In this document: positions 33,949-46,546 of the stretch, piece by piece | How positions within the stretch are numbered: the first letter of the stretch is position 1 | Layout of the letters: every line of letters starts with the position of its first letter | Source of the DNA: Helianthus annuus | Lineage: Eukaryota; Streptophyta; Magnoliopsida; Asterales; Asteraceae | Assembly: GCF_002127325.2 (NCBI RefSeq) | Contig: NC_035436.2 | Span: forward strand, 110,135,591-110,199,590 | Length of the DNA: 64,000 nt | Direction: 5' to 3' | The notes under the pieces: model-generated | The model's input: the letters and a program-made list of their open reading frames with translations, nothing else | The model's database searches: none | Told to the model about the DNA's origin: nothing | Made by a program: the position numbers and the translations under genes

Positions 33949-34241
33949 CTGCATGAGAATTAATATTAGAGAGATGGAAACAGGAGAAATTTGAATTAAG
34001 AACAGCCGAACAGCCACTTATGAAGAAGCTGTAAATCTGATCTGGGCATATGGCACGGTCGTGCGTCGAGCTGCACGGTCGTGCGTCACCGATGACATGC
34101 ACCATCTGCCCGGAGATGTCGGAACTGCACGGCGTGCGACCAATCGGCACTATCGTGCAACACCGAACAACAAGCTGGAGTTGTGATTTACCCGGAATGG
34201 CACGACCGTTCCATCCAAGGAACGACCGTGCAACAAGTGAC
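33949..34241 (-). other. Putative intron before K ORF3
   Basis: A donor-like CTGCAG/GTCACTTG at 34241 and an acceptor TCATGCAG at 33949, with a pyrimidine-rich tract before it, bound about 290 bases. The intron holds further GCACGGTCGTGC palindromes (34053-34064, 34073-34084). Splicing is inferred from sequence alone. Confidence 0.45.
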
Positions 34242-34564
34242 CTGCAGATTTCAAACCCCTGAACTTTGAATAGCCTGATTTTCCCAAAATCAACAACTTT
34301 TTTGTACAAATAGGGGTTGGAAACTCAACCGGGTGTTCACGATAAGCAAGATTCAAACAAGGGTTAGGGTTTTGATTTGTTTATGAAGAGAACCCTAATA
34401 AATCCCTCGAAGAATCGGAGGAAATCTAACCTAGAAAGCAAGGAAACAAGAAATCTACAACTAGGAACGTATCATGCGAAGAAGGGTGTGAGATCGTGCG
34501 AAAAATCGTGCGATTTGATGAAGTATCGCTCTGGAACGGCCTGGTGCTGGTAGGGTTTCGCGAT

Positions 34565-34775
34565 TTGTGAATGGGGGCTGCAGATGAGGGTATTTATAGT
34601 GCCAAATGACAAAACTGCCCTCAGCCTGACGCACGGTCATTCGACCTTTGGCACGGTCGTGCGTCATCGACATCATTCAAGCCCATTCATTTTTCTCGGT
34701 GATGCACCGAGGGTGCGATCCACCGTGCCAGAAGCTCGGGAACGCACGGTCGTGCGAATCCTGGCACGGTTGTGC
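34565..34775 (-). promoter_or_regulatory. Putative internal promoter for K ORF3
   Basis: On the minus strand a strong TATA box CTATAAATA lies at 34599-34591. Upstream of it are 12-bp palindromes GCACGGTCGTGC at 34651-34662 and 34744-34755 and a variant at 34764-34775. Downstream is a pyrimidine-rich, AACCCTAA-containing leader (34300-34560), then the putative intron and ORF3. The K LTR has the same palindrome cluster in front of a TATA-like box. This is a promoter by sequence only. Confidence 0.6.
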
Positions 34776-34875
34776 GTCAGCTGTAGATCAGAATTTTCTG
34801 CAAAAGCCATTTCCAGCAACTGTTTTGGCCGTTTTTCGCCATTTTTTCAACACGCCTACTGTTTTAACAATATTG

Positions 34876-35199
34876 GAACATAGAACCTTCGCTCGGCACG
34901 TATGAAACTACAACAAACTAACGGAAACTACCTATCTAACCTAAATTACGCTAAAACTACAAAAACACAAAAAAGGACAATTTTACCCTTATAGCGCCAA
35001 AAACGCTCCTGCTACATTTTTGTCGGCGAGTCAATAGCGTAGACTCATGCTAAACTTTTGTCGACGAGTCGATGGCAAGACTCCAAGCTAAAACTAAAAA
35101 TAAATCCTAAAATGACGATACTACCCCTAAAGAGCAAAGTACGCTCTTGCTGCATTTTTGGTCCGTGAGTCAGCAGCGTAGACTCTCTTCTCCTCACAC
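34876..35199 (-). other. K spacer between integrase and ORF3 promoter
   Basis: No gene. It contains an imperfect direct repeat (around 35010-35080 and 35145-35195) with the words GAGTC and GCGTAGACTC. Confidence 0.6.
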
Positions 35200-37956
35200 T
35201 TATGATGTATGCGGGGTTTGGAGCTCAATGACCTCCATCACCGACTCTGTCGGCCCGACAACGTACAACTTCAAGCGATGCCCATTTACTTTGAAAATAA
35301 CGTCGTCCGCGTTCTCTATTGCAACAGTCCCATACGGAAATACCTCTTTAACCGTGTATGGGCCTGTCCAACGTGAATGAAGCTTTCCAGGAAATAAGCG
35401 CAACCGCGAGTTGTAAAGAACAGCAAGATCGCCTGCTTGGAATTCTTTGTGGTCCTTCAAGCGTTTATCGTGCAATCTCTTCGTGCGCTCCTTGTAAAAC
35501 ACGGAGCTCTCATAAGCGCGTTGTTGCAACTCTTCCAATTCATGAATCTGGAGAAACCGGGCTTCACCTCCGGCTTTTAGGTCCAGATTTGCGGTTTTTA
35601 GAGCCCACATCGCTTTATGCTCCAACTCAACCGGTAAATGGCATGCCTTTCCGTACACAAGTCTAAAGGGAGTAGTCCCAATAGGCGTCTTGTAAGCCGT
35701 ACGGAAAGCCCACAACGCTTCATCAAGCTTATCCGACCAATCCTTGCGGTTTGCACCTACCGACCGCTCAAGGATTCTTTTCAGCCCCCGGTTCGTGACT
35801 TCCACCTGCCCGCTTGTCTGTGGATGATAGGGCGTGGATAGACGGTGATGCACACCGTAACGGGACAAAGCTCTCTCGAGCTGAGTATTGCAAAAATGCG
35901 TCCCTCTGTCACTGATAAGCGCTTTCGGAGCGCCGAACCGGGCAAATAAGCTTTTCAAAAATCTCACGACCACCCTGGCATCATTGGTGGGTAAGGCTTG
36001 TGCCTCCGCCCACTTCGATACATAGTCAACCGCGACCAGGATGTACTTATTACCTCGTGAGGGGGGAAATGGTCCCATGAAGTCTATCCCCCAGATATCA
36101 AAGACTTCACAAACCTGAATCTAGTTCTGAGGCATTTCATCACGTGCCGATATATTTGTCGCTCTCTGGCAAGCATCGCACGCTCTAACCCAACTCTGCG
36201 CATCACGAAATATAGTCGGCCAATAAAACCCGGAATCCAACACCTTCTTGGCGGTAAAGTTGGCTCCATGGTGGCCTCCGGTAGGTCCCTCGTGACAATG
36301 GCGCAGAATATCGGTCGCCTCCTTCCCTGAAACACATCTCCTAATCACCTGATCAACACCTACCCGAAACAAGTAAGGGTCATCCCAAATGTAGTGCTTG
36401 ACATCCGAAAAGAATTTCCTCTTTTGCTGGTGAGTCAACCCTTTAATCAGAATCCCGCAAGCAAGGTAGTTCACAAGGTCAGCGAACCATGGCGACTCAT
36501 CGCATATCTCAACACTCATCAAAGACTCGTGTGGGAAGTTGTCATTTATGGAATCCCAACGCGCGTCTACGATGTCTCCATGCTCTAACCGAGATAGATG
36601 GTCAGCCGCTACATTCAACGCACCCTTTTTATCTTGAATTTCAATATCAAACTCCTGCAGCAACAAGATCCACCTGATCAGACGCGGTTTGGCGTCCTGT
36701 TTGCTGAAGAGATATCGGATAGCAGCGTGATCAGTATACACAACGGTTTTCGAAAGCACCAAGTACGATCTAAATTTGTCAAATGCGAAAACGACCGCCA
36801 AGAGCTCTTTTTCTGTCATGGTATAATGCTCCTGAGCGTCGTGAAGAGTTTTGCTCGCATAATAGATCGGGTGAAAGTGCTTTTCTCTCTTTTGGCCAGG
36901 AACGGCCCCTATAGCGTAATCACTCGCGTCACACATAATCTCAAACGGCAGACTCCAGTCGGGTGCAACTAAAATAGGGGCCTCAATCAACTTTTGCTTG
37001 AGAAGGTCAAAGGCTCTCAAGCAATCATCCCCGAATATGAACGGAGCGTCTTTCTCCAACAAACGGGTCATGGGTCTGGCGATTTTTGAAAAATCTTTGA
37101 TGAATCGCCGATAGAATCCGGCATGACCGAGAAAGCTCCGTATAGCTCTAACAGAGGTGGGGGGCGGTAGTCGTGAAATAATGTCGACTTTAGCTGGATC
37201 GACTTCCATGCCCGCGTGAGAAATTTTGTGTCCCAGAACTATGCCCTCCTTCACCATGAAGTGGCATTTCTCCCAGTTCAGGACCAGATTCGTCTCCTCA
37301 CACCTCTTCCACATCTTTCTCAAATTTTCCAAGCAGTGATCGAAGGAATCCCCAAATACCAAAAAATCATCCATGAAAACCTCCATGGAATCCTCGATCA
37401 TGTCATGGAAAATTGCAACCATGCATCTCTGTAAGGTCGCTGGTGCATTACATAACCCGAAAGGCATCCGCCGGTAGGCGAACGTGCCGAAGGGGCAGGT
37501 AAAGGTAGTCTTCTCCTGATCCTCAGGAGCAATAGGGATCTGAAAGTACCCAGAGAACTCGTCTAGGAAACAGTAATACAACTTCCCCGACAGGCGTTCC
37601 AACATCTGGTCGATGAATGGAAGCGTATAGTGATCCTTGCGAGTAGCATCATTGAGTTTGCGGTAGTCAATGCAAACTCACCACCCAGTGACGGTACGGG
37701 TTGGAATTAGTTCATTCCTATCATTCGAGACTACAATTATACCACCTTTCTTAGGTACGACCTGCACTGGACTAACCCACACAGAGTCCGAAATAGGATA
37801 AATCATGTCGGCATCCAACAATTTAATCACCTCCTTCTTCACTACGTCCTGCATATTTGGATTTAAACGCCTCTGATGCTGTGCACATGGCTTGTACTCG
37901 TCTTCCATCAGAATCTTGTGAATACCAAAAGAAGGATTGATGCCCTCGATATCCAT
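35200..37956 (-). pseudogene. pol: Element K pol: RT, RNase H and integrase, broken
   Basis: Three stretches in minus order. 37956-37678 is the RT N-terminus (IHKILMEDEYKPCAQHQRRLNP), ending at TGA 37680-37678. 37605-36121 holds the rest of RT with active-site VFMDDF (codons at about 37375-37367), RNase H ([35 protein letters not shown]) and the integrase zinc domain, ending at TAG 36123-36121. 36078-35200 holds the integrase DDE core ([27 protein letters not shown]) and C-terminal domain, without a chromodomain. The motifs are typical of the Athila/Tat branch. Pol would copy the RNA into DNA and insert it; this copy is interrupted but otherwise well preserved. Confidence 0.92.
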
Positions 37957-37988
37957 GATTTTCCATGCAATGGCTCTCTTATGAAGTC

Positions 37989-39300
37989 TCAGAACCTCGA
38001 GAAGCTGATTTTCTCATCCTTTTCCAATGATGCCGAAATTATGACCGGTAAGCGACGCTCCTCGTCAAGAAATGCATACTCGAGATGTGGCGGGAGTTCT
38101 TTCAACTCAAAAGGCGTCGGATCTTCAACCGAAGGCTTTGCTTCCTCCTCTTTTACATGGCCAATTTCTAGAAATCTCTCCGGACTCTGGGAACCATCGT
38201 CACCAATCTGATAGACTGGCTGCTCGAAATCGTGGCCTTCCCGCGTAATGCCAATCAGGTCCCCACACGACAGACGTGTGTCCGAATCAATCTCGTCAAT
38301 AGTACCTTGAAAATGAGAGTACACACATACATCGACAATGTCGACATAGTAAAGCATGTCATCGTGACTTTGCGGATGCTGCATTGATCTTTTAATATCA
38401 AATGTCACGTGCTCGTCATTTACTCGGAGCGTGATTTGGCCAGCTGCCACATCAACAATCGTCCTCGCTGTATTGAGGAAATGACGTCCAAGTATCAAAG
38501 GTACCCTTGAATCTTCGTCCATGTCAAGGATAACAAAGTCCATGGGGAAAACAAATTTATCGATTTTTACAAGCATGTTTTCCACAAATCAACGTGGATA
38601 CTTTATTGAGCGGTCTGCCAACCGAATGCTCATCCTAGTGGGTGACGGCTCACCCAGATCCAGCTTAGTAAAAAGCTTATACGGCATAAGGTTGATACTT
38701 GCTTCCAAATCAGCCAATGCATGGCTAACAGACATGTTTCCAATCAAACACGGGAGCGTAAAGCTACCAGGATCTCCCATTTTCGTGGGCAGACGGTTTT
38801 GCAGAACGGCGGAACAAGTTTCATTCATCACCACACATGATATATCCTCGAGCTTCTGTTTATTCGAGAGGATATCCTTTAGGAATTTCGCATACTTTGG
38901 CATCTGGGCCAAGGCTTCAACAAACGGTATATTGATGTGTAGTTGCTTAAACAACTCAAGGAACTTACCGTATTGTTCTTTATTCTTCTGTTTCTTCAGC
39001 CTGCCTGGATAAGGTACTGGTGGAGTGTAATCTTTGACCAGCTCCTGGACTTGTGCTGTACTTGCTGGGTGTAGCCTGGCTTGCACCTCGTCCGGTGTGT
39101 CAGTCGGGACCGCTTCAGTGATCGGTGCTGAGTCCGATATGACGGGTCCGATAGTTTTTCCACTCTTGGTCATGATTGCATTCACATGCCCGCCCGGGTT
39201 TGGTTCTGTATTACCCGGAAGACCGCCTGGGGGTCTTTTGGACATCATCTGCGCCAGCTGACCAATCTGATTCTCGATATTCTGAATCGAGGCTTTCTAA
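37989..39300 (-). pseudogene. Element K Gag C-terminal part, protease and linker, broken
   Basis: Minus frames 39248-38589 and 38585-37989. The first contains a Gag-pol linker (NTEPNPGGHVNAIMTKSGK) and the protease start, ending at TGA 38591-38589. The second carries the protease rest (PLILGRHFLNTARTIVD) and a linker to RT, lost by frameshift near 38000. The Athila protease active site is normally D-L-G-A; here it reads ADLEASINLMP, with the Gly replaced by Glu (codon 38705-38703). That change should inactivate it even without the stops. Confidence 0.85.
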
Positions 39301-40730
39301 CTCCACATTTCTCCCTCGTTAGCTAGAAAACGATCTTCGCTTTGTTGGTATCGTTTTTCAGAGCTAGAGAGAAGCTGAGCCATCATATCCTCCAGCTTGG
39401 AACTAGAATGAGGGGCCTGCTGTTGGGAGCTACTCCCAGTGCCCTGATTCTGGTACGAGTATGGACGCTGCTGGTAGGGTTGGTTGTACTGCTGGTATTA
39501 CTGACCCTGCTGAGGCGCTGGAGCACGCTGAGTGAACCCCAATGGGTTCTGATTTCCTGTGTTCGCTCGCCACCCAAAATTTGGGTGATTTCTCCAACCG
39601 GGATTATAGGTGTTGATGTACGGGTTGTTCTGTGGCCTTACCTGATTACTCACGAAATCTACTTCTTCGTGGCCCTCATATACGACTCCCTGAAAACATG
39701 CCCCATGCTCGTGTGACACTCCGCACTAGTCACATCCCGAGCCAGCATGCGCAATCATCTGGGACCTGTCGAATCTCGATGCAAGAGCCGAGATTTGTGC
39801 AGTAATGGCCGTGTAGTCGTCTACAGCATGAACTCCTGAGCGAGATGATGATGATGATGATCGACCTCTATCTCCTTCCCGACGCGAGCTGGATTTCAAC
39901 GCAGCTTTTTCTATAATATCATACGCTTCAGTCGGCGTCTTAGTTCCAAGATCGTCTCCCGCGTTCACGTCTAATCGCTCCTGCGTATTATAGCTGAGCC
40001 CCTGATAGAACGTCAAAACCAGCTGTCGCTTGGAGAAGCCATGATGTGGCACATCAATCAACAAATCCTTGAATCTCTCCCAAGCCGCATGCAACGACTC
40101 ACCCTCGTCCTGGCGAAAGGAAACAATCCGGTTCCGTAGCTTGTTCGTTTTCTCAGGTGGGAAATATTTCTACATAAACTGCTCCGCCAACTGATTCCAG
40201 GTCCTGATGGACCCGGCAGGAAGTGACATAAGCCAAGCTCTAGCTTTGTCACGTAATGAAAACGGAAACAACCTCAACCGAATCGCATCCTCCGAAACAC
40301 CTGTAACCCTAAATGTCGAACAAATAGCAAGAAAAGCAGCGATATGCCTCCCGGGATCCTCATGCTCACGTCCGTCAAACTGTACTGAATTCTGCACCAT
40401 GTTAATAATACTAGATCTAATTTCAAAAGTAGGTGCATCTATAGTGGGCTGAAGGATACTCGGCTCCAGGCCTGCCCTTCCGGGCTGATTTGTTTCATTC
40501 AACGGTTGGTCGTCGTCCGCCATGACGACTCTCTCCTCGTTCCCTGAGCTTTCGTCTTCAGAGATAATCACCGGCTCGTCGATTGCATTTGCTATGCGTT
40601 GTGCAATGACAAGTGACCTTTCGCGCAGCCTCTTACTTCTTCTAAGATTAGGCGCTGGTTCGTCAGTAGGCTCAGCAATAGCGTGCGCGGGAGTTGAGGA
40701 TATCAACCTGCAAACGAAAAACTGACACAA
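39301..40730 (-). pseudogene. gag: Element K gag, broken
   Basis: Minus frames 40730-40170, 40094-39726 and 39719-39498 follow one another in phase. The first holds a basic N-terminus (NLRRSKRLRERS) and the retrotransposon gag domain (FDGREHEDPGRHIAAFLAIC, LRDKARAWLMSLP). It ends at TAG 40172-40170. The second continues the domain (WERFKDLLIDVPHHGF) and ends at TAG 39728-39726, which falls inside a CCHC-type knuckle (C-x2-C-x3-H-x4-C). The third is Asn/Gln/Pro-rich and ends at TAA 39500-39498. A further TAG lies near 39300. It would be the particle protein; no intact product is possible. Confidence 0.9.
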
Positions 40731-41123
40731 TGAATAGTTTATTAATATAATAATGTTTTTTTTAGCTGAATAGAAACAGAATATGTATAAAAATGGGCTG
40801 GAAATTTTATAAAAATCCGAAAATGGGCCGAAATTTTTATAAAAATTAAAGCAATGAAAACAATCGATTCGGCTAGTTTAAAAACGATTTTTAAGAGCCG
40901 AAAATTCAACGAATAAATGAATAAATAAATCCGGATTAGATCAAATAAATAGAATAAAAATTTACAAGTGTACAAAAGAATCATGAAAATGAATAAATTG
41001 AATTAAAAGCAAGAAATATTAACAAATAAATCAACAAATAAATAATCACGAAAATATACACAAATATTAACAAGTATAGACACCGATAACACAATGACTC
41101 GGGTCGTTCCTAAAACTCGCCAT
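40731..41123 (-). other. K leader between PBS and gag
   Basis: A/T-rich sequence with no gene. It should hold the packaging and leader signals of K. A splice-acceptor-like TCGTTTGCAG lies at about 40704-40713. Confidence 0.6.
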
Positions 41124-41141
41124 TCCCCGGCAACGGCGCCA
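41124..41141 (-). promoter_or_regulatory. Primer-binding site of element K (tRNA-Asp type)
   Basis: The minus strand reads TGGCGCCGTTGCCGGGGA, complementary to the 3' end of plant tRNA-Asp including CCA, seven bases from the 5' LTR. tRNA-Asp priming is typical of Athila elements. Confidence 0.92.
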
Positions 41142-41148
41142 AAAACTT

Positions 41149-43050
41149 TGGTACGTGCGCGACTGTACATATTTTTACAATGAAATTACACACGAATTGG
41201 TTTTAAATTTATAAAAGTGATTATTACTTTTACATCAAAACACACACGAAAGAGGCAAGTGTACCCCGTCATATATGTAGTAAAGTATCGGTAAGAACCA
41301 AGTATCGATCCACGGAAATGGGCGGAGAAATAATACTAGACCTTTGCCACTAAATTACCGGTAAAAACATACGTTGTTTTGGTTTTAATTAATCTAAAGT
41401 AAGCATAAATAAATATTATAAAACATAGTAGATTATATATAAATAGCCTTGCTTAATACACAACCACAGCATGTCAACTAAGTCAGTTTTGGCACTAGAA
41501 GTATTCGGTCAATTTTCCATTTCGAGACAATTAGTATCCCTTTCGGGAATCCTAACATGACAATCATTCGGAAAGTTAAAACGATAAACACACTTTAACC
41601 ACCTAAAATTGTTCTTTAACGTGCGATTGATTAATGTCTACAAAAATCTCCTAAAAATAAGTTAGTCATCCGTTAGGAGTTTTCTAACCTCACTTAATCA
41701 AGGAAAGCAACACCGATAAACACAATGCAACCACCGAGACAAGCATAAATTAGATTAAATCACAACCGAGTTCATTTTACAAATCTTGCACATAAATTCA
41801 CCAAGATAGCAATTTTGGCCGAAACTACTAACTAAGCTAACAAATCATGGCAAGAATTCATAACAACACCATTTAACCCGTTAGAGTCCTTCCGTGAGGG
41901 CAAGCTTTCTTGATTAACAATAATTACATTTTATTAAACCACTAACCCATTAGAGTATCATGGTGCCCACATTTTAACCAAGTTAAGCTAATTAAACAAA
42001 TTAAAAGTTTACTAATACATGATTAAATAAGCTTCGTTTTTCAATTATCTTACCTAACCAAGCACCAATCATCCAACACAATTACTTATAATCAAGAAAT
42101 CAATATCAATAACAAGGTTGCAAACTAATCATCAAAGATAATCATAGAAAACACTTCCAAATTTCATTACAAACATAGATTAACATACTAATGGTTATAA
42201 TCAAGCAAGGGATTGTTGTGTTTTTGCCCAAAGGCTACAATAATACATAAACATTAACCTAAATGCTTGAAAGATTAACAAAAACATGGAAAGAGTAGAA
42301 AACCTAACCATAAACAAGCACAAGATTAAGAATCTAGATAGTAAATGAGCAAAACCGGGCAATGTGGCTTGAATCCGAGTGAAAGCAGAAGCCTTCGGAG
42401 CCTCAAAATCGCCTGCAAAGCTCTCCAAAATTCCAGAGTTCCTAACAGAATGGTTCTGTTCTGTTTTTATGCTTTTTCGCTGTCGCACGGTCGTTCTCCG
42501 ATCGCACGACCGTGCACTTTAAGCAATTATTGGTTGTGGTCCACCATGCTGCGTGACGTCACAGACCGTTGACTGGTCTTCGGACACGCACGGCCGTTCT
42601 TCAATTGGCACGGCCGTTCCTTTCCGAGGTCTGCTTGCACGCCTGGTCCTTTGGTCGTTCAGTTCCGAGATCTTGTTGGATCGTCGGATCCGCACGGGGT
42701 GCAAGATATGGAACGACCATGCGTTCCCGGGTTGGCCTTCAATGCCTTGCACGCAGAGTTGCACCATCGTTCACTGCCAGGCCTTTCTTGGTTTGTCGGA
42801 TATGCACGGTCGTGCATCAGGTCGCACGACCGTTCCAGACCCCCAGGTCAATTTTGTAACAGAAGTTGCGCAGCTTCGTCGTTTTATCCGGAAAGTCCTC
42901 TTTTTTGCTATCATCTTGTCTGGTATGCTGTTTTAGGCCTGTAAACAAAAATGTAGATAATTAAGTATCCGAATGACGGTTTTACGGCCGAAAACGCATA
43001 AAATAGGGGTAAAACGGGGGACTAAAATATGTGTAAATTAGCGAATATCA
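41149..43050 (-). repeat. Element K 5' LTR
   Basis: A 1,902-bp copy, about 35 differences by eye from the 3' LTR. The palindrome cluster (42485-42496, 42504-42515, 42804-42815, 42824-42835) lies in U3 ahead of a TATA-like CATAAAAAC near 42465. Confidence 0.93.
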
Positions 43051-43055
43051 TTAAC

Positions 43056-44346
43056 CATTGCCCAAGTGATCTAGATAACGCAACGATATATAATGTGTTA
43101 AAAGCACTTATATATAGGAAGTACCAGCGGCGTATCCACCATGCTTTTAACACATTACACCCGCCCCGTTACCAAATCACTTCCCTAACCCAACGGTTCA
43201 AACAGATTTCAAACGGTTCATGTCAATCAACGGTTACAAACGGTTCACATAGTCAAGTAATCACAAACGGTTCACATAATCAAACGGTTACAAACGGTTA
43301 ACATACTCCAATGGTTAAAAACGGTTCACATAGTCGAGTGATCACAAACAATTCACAGGATCAAACGGTTACAACGGTTCAAAATGTAAAACAATGTGTC
43401 CATATGCTGGATGAGCATATGCGACAAAATGGAATATACGGAAATCAATATGCTAGCATGTTAAGTGAACATACATAGCAAAACATAATGAAATTATGAA
43501 CTAATAGTATACTATTGAACATAGTAAGTATATGATATAAAAACATGGGAAACATGAAAGTATCAAGTAGGCACATGTGTTCCACCCCAAAACAGTTTGA
43601 AAACAGTAAAAGAGGGGACTATGTACTCACTTGAGGGTGCTTAGAAGTCTTGGACAACAACCAAGCAAAGCTAGAGGGATCACGGAATCAAACGGCACCC
43701 TATATAGGTAACTATGTAAATAACCGGACCTAAATCAGGAGATCGGATAGAATGAAGTCTTGTAAACCAAATGAGTGTTGGAACTCATGTGACATGGTTT
43801 AACAAAGCCTACATCCTAACAGGAAACCTAACCTAAGTGCTTTCGACCCGTTTAGGTAGCTTACGCTACTTTAACGCGTCGTTCGCGTAAAACGCGTTCG
43901 AGACGTCTAACTAGTCCTATGACAAGTATTATATGCCTAAACATGTTTAATTATGTTGCATAATCAGTTAGGTGACAAATGTTTAGGTTACATATGCTTA
44001 AAATCCAATTATACATGAAAAGGGCATTTTGGTCATTTACCTAAGGCATATAATCTACCTATCATACAACTACTTAAACTAGATGACCATAAGGTATAAC
44101 CTCAGAAGGTTATTCCCTATACAAATATGGTCACTAAACATGCTTGGTCGGATCCTAATGATCGACCAAACGGGTCGAGTTCGAAAGTCTAAGCGGTGGT
44201 TTAGGCCGCTTGACTTACGACTCTAAACAAGCACTAAACTAAAAGTGACGAGCTAAGCATGTTAAAACATGCTTACCTAAGTTAGAAAACGGGTTTTGAT
44301 ATCAAAACAAAAGTGTTTTGATACCAAGAGTAGTTTGGTTGCAAAA
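43056..44346 (-). mobile_element. Element F LTR, second piece
   Basis: Continues the F LTR after the K target duplication and is cut at 44346 by element C (target duplication CAAAA at 44342-44346). It carries a tandem run of AACGGTTCACATA-like units at 43190-43385. The minus orientation follows from its match to the reverse complement of LTR C and G. No gene is seen. Confidence 0.85.
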
Positions 44347-45193
44347 TGTAACATTTGTGCTTGTAATCATTGTGAACAGTTCAATTATCAATAAAATAAT
44401 GTTATTTGATCCCAATGTTTGTTTGGTTGTGTTTTACATTTTTCATGTTTTGACTTTTGTTCAAATTCAAACTCTACATCGCTTTCTAGAGAATTATACG
44501 CAAACTGGTGCGTAAACGTACTCAGTTTAATGCGACAAATACTCCAGAACATCAACATATACTCAACGTACCTTAAATAACCTTTACATAACTTAGAAAT
44601 AAGTTTTGAAGGCTTTGGTATAGCAAAAACAAGTTAATTCGCTTACAGGGACTAAACTTGACAAACTGCGAAAGTATGCCAACTGGAACTGTAACGAACA
44701 TTTCGAAACATATCCATAAGTTAAACATACCATAAATATCCTTTACATAGCTTAGAAATAGGCTTGGAGGGGTTTGGTATGCTAAAACAAACTTTTGGAT
44801 CATTCAGGGACTAAAAGTGTCAAAAAGTGCATAAGTTTGCACTTTCGCGCATAACTTACGTTCTGAATGCATCCGGACATCCAAAAATTTATGTAAGCAT
44901 CCTTATATTATGCCTTAGTGTTTGGCATGAGAAAAATCCATTCGTCGCGTCATTTGGATCGTCTTTCACACTTATGCGCATTCCGTCGTAATTAAGCGAA
45001 CATCGCGATCGTACGGCCAAACGAACCGACATCCGACATATTTTTGGGCATGTTTCATGTCCACAATGTTTAGGCATCATTTTAGGGCCTTAAAGTTGGC
45101 TTTACAGGTCTTAGAAGGGCTGAAAATAGCTTAAACACGCAACAGGGACCAAATATGTAAATTCTGCAAGTGGTGCAGATCAGACGGGACCAG

Positions 45194-45234
45194 GCGGCCC
45201 GCGTAAGATCTGCATGCACTTTCACGCGGGCCGC
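45194..45234 (+). promoter_or_regulatory. GC-rich hairpin in C U3
   Basis: Arms GCGGCCCGCGT (45194-45204) and ACGCGGGCCGC (45224-45234) pair perfectly over 11 bases around a 19-base loop, about 190 bases before the TATA box. The 3' LTR keeps it at 54008-54048. F has a related, changed version near 57330-57370. Confidence 0.65.
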
Positions 45235-45422
45235 GTGAGGGTGTCTGACAGAAAATATTCTGCATTTAATGCAGTTTGGCCTTTCGTTCGATCAAGGGGA
45301 GATGCCCTTTCACGCTATTAAGAGCCAAGAGCCAATATCTGACTTACCACAAGAATTTGACAAGTGTACGCTCGAGATCGCGGCACGATATTCGATAAAC
45401 GATCCTAACGGTTCCACTTTTC

Positions 45423-45431
45423 CTATAAATA
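45423..45431 (+). promoter_or_regulatory. TATA box of C 5' LTR
   Basis: CTATAAATA followed by a run of C. Transcription of the genomic RNA probably starts about 30 bases later. The 3' LTR has it at 54237-54245. Confidence 0.7.
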
Positions 45432-46546
45432 CCCCCCCCTTTTGTGTAAAAACCCACAAGAATCAGATCTAAAGCTCTAAGTTGGAACCATTGTTTCATA
45501 CCTGAGCTATTTGATCTAGATTAGCACTCGGGGACCCTCCGTAAGTCTTCTTTCGCTCTTTTATTCGCTTTTCGAGTCCGAAAGTCAACGTTTTGTTGAC
45601 TTTCTGCATTGACCAGCTTATGGTCGATGCGAAGTTCATGGAACTTCATAACGTGAGCGTGATCACGATGGTTATAGTCCGTAGTGACTATACCTACTGA
45701 TCACCACGTTATCTAGGCTCAGTGACGAGTCGTAGTTTCGGCCAAAATGTGCATTCTTGCATATTTTGTAACCAAACTACTCTTGGGCATCAAAGCCGTT
45801 TGTTTTGATGTCAAACCTGTTTTCAAACTTAGTTAAGCATGTTCTAACATGCTTAGCTCGTCACTTTTAGTTTAGTGCTTATATAGGGTCGTAAGGTAAG
45901 CGATCTAAACCATCGCTTATACTTTCGAACCCGACCCATTTGGTCGATCACTAGGATCCGACCAAACACTTTAGGTGGCCATAGTTGTAACCTTCCGGGG
46001 TTATACCTAGTGGTCACGATGTTAGGCGTTCCAGACGCGTTCTACGCGAACGACGCGTAAGGTAGCATAAGCTACCTAAACGGGTCGTGATGGACCGTAA
46101 GCACTTAGGTTAAGTTTCATTTTAGTATGTAGGCTTTGTTAAACCAAATTACACGAGTCTCCATACTCGTTTGGTTTACGAACCCGCGTACTATCCGATC
46201 CTTCCGATTTGGTCCGGTATATTAACATAGCTACCTATTAGGTGCCGTTTGATATCCCGTGATCTTTAGCATTTTCTTGTTATTATACAAGAACTCCAAA
46301 GCAATCTCAGGTGAGTACATAGAACCCCATCTTTTAAATGCTTTCGAGGTGTCAATGTGAGTACATTGAACCCCTCTTTTACTGTTTTCCAAACTGTTTT
46401 GGGGTGAAACACATGTGCCTATCTGTTACCTTCATGCTTTCTATGTTTTCACATCATATGCCTGCTATGTTGTTAGTACATTATAGTACACGATTTCATT
46501 ACATTTTATGCTATGTATGCCCATTGTGTGCGTACTTAGTGTATTG

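Larger units (their letters stand above)
19483..43050 (-). mobile_element. Element K: Athila-type Ty3/gypsy element with env-like ORF3
   Basis: Two LTRs (19483-21385 and 41149-43050) and target duplication TTAAC at 19478-19482 and 43051-43055 define it. Without the nested element B it is about 14.0 kb. On the minus strand the order is 5' LTR, PBS for tRNA-Asp, gag, protease, RT, RNase H, integrase, an internal promoter-like region, env-like ORF3, a long 3' noncoding region, PPT and 3' LTR. This is the layout of Athila elements. All genes carry stops or frameshifts. LTRs differ at roughly 35 positions by eye. Confidence 0.93.
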
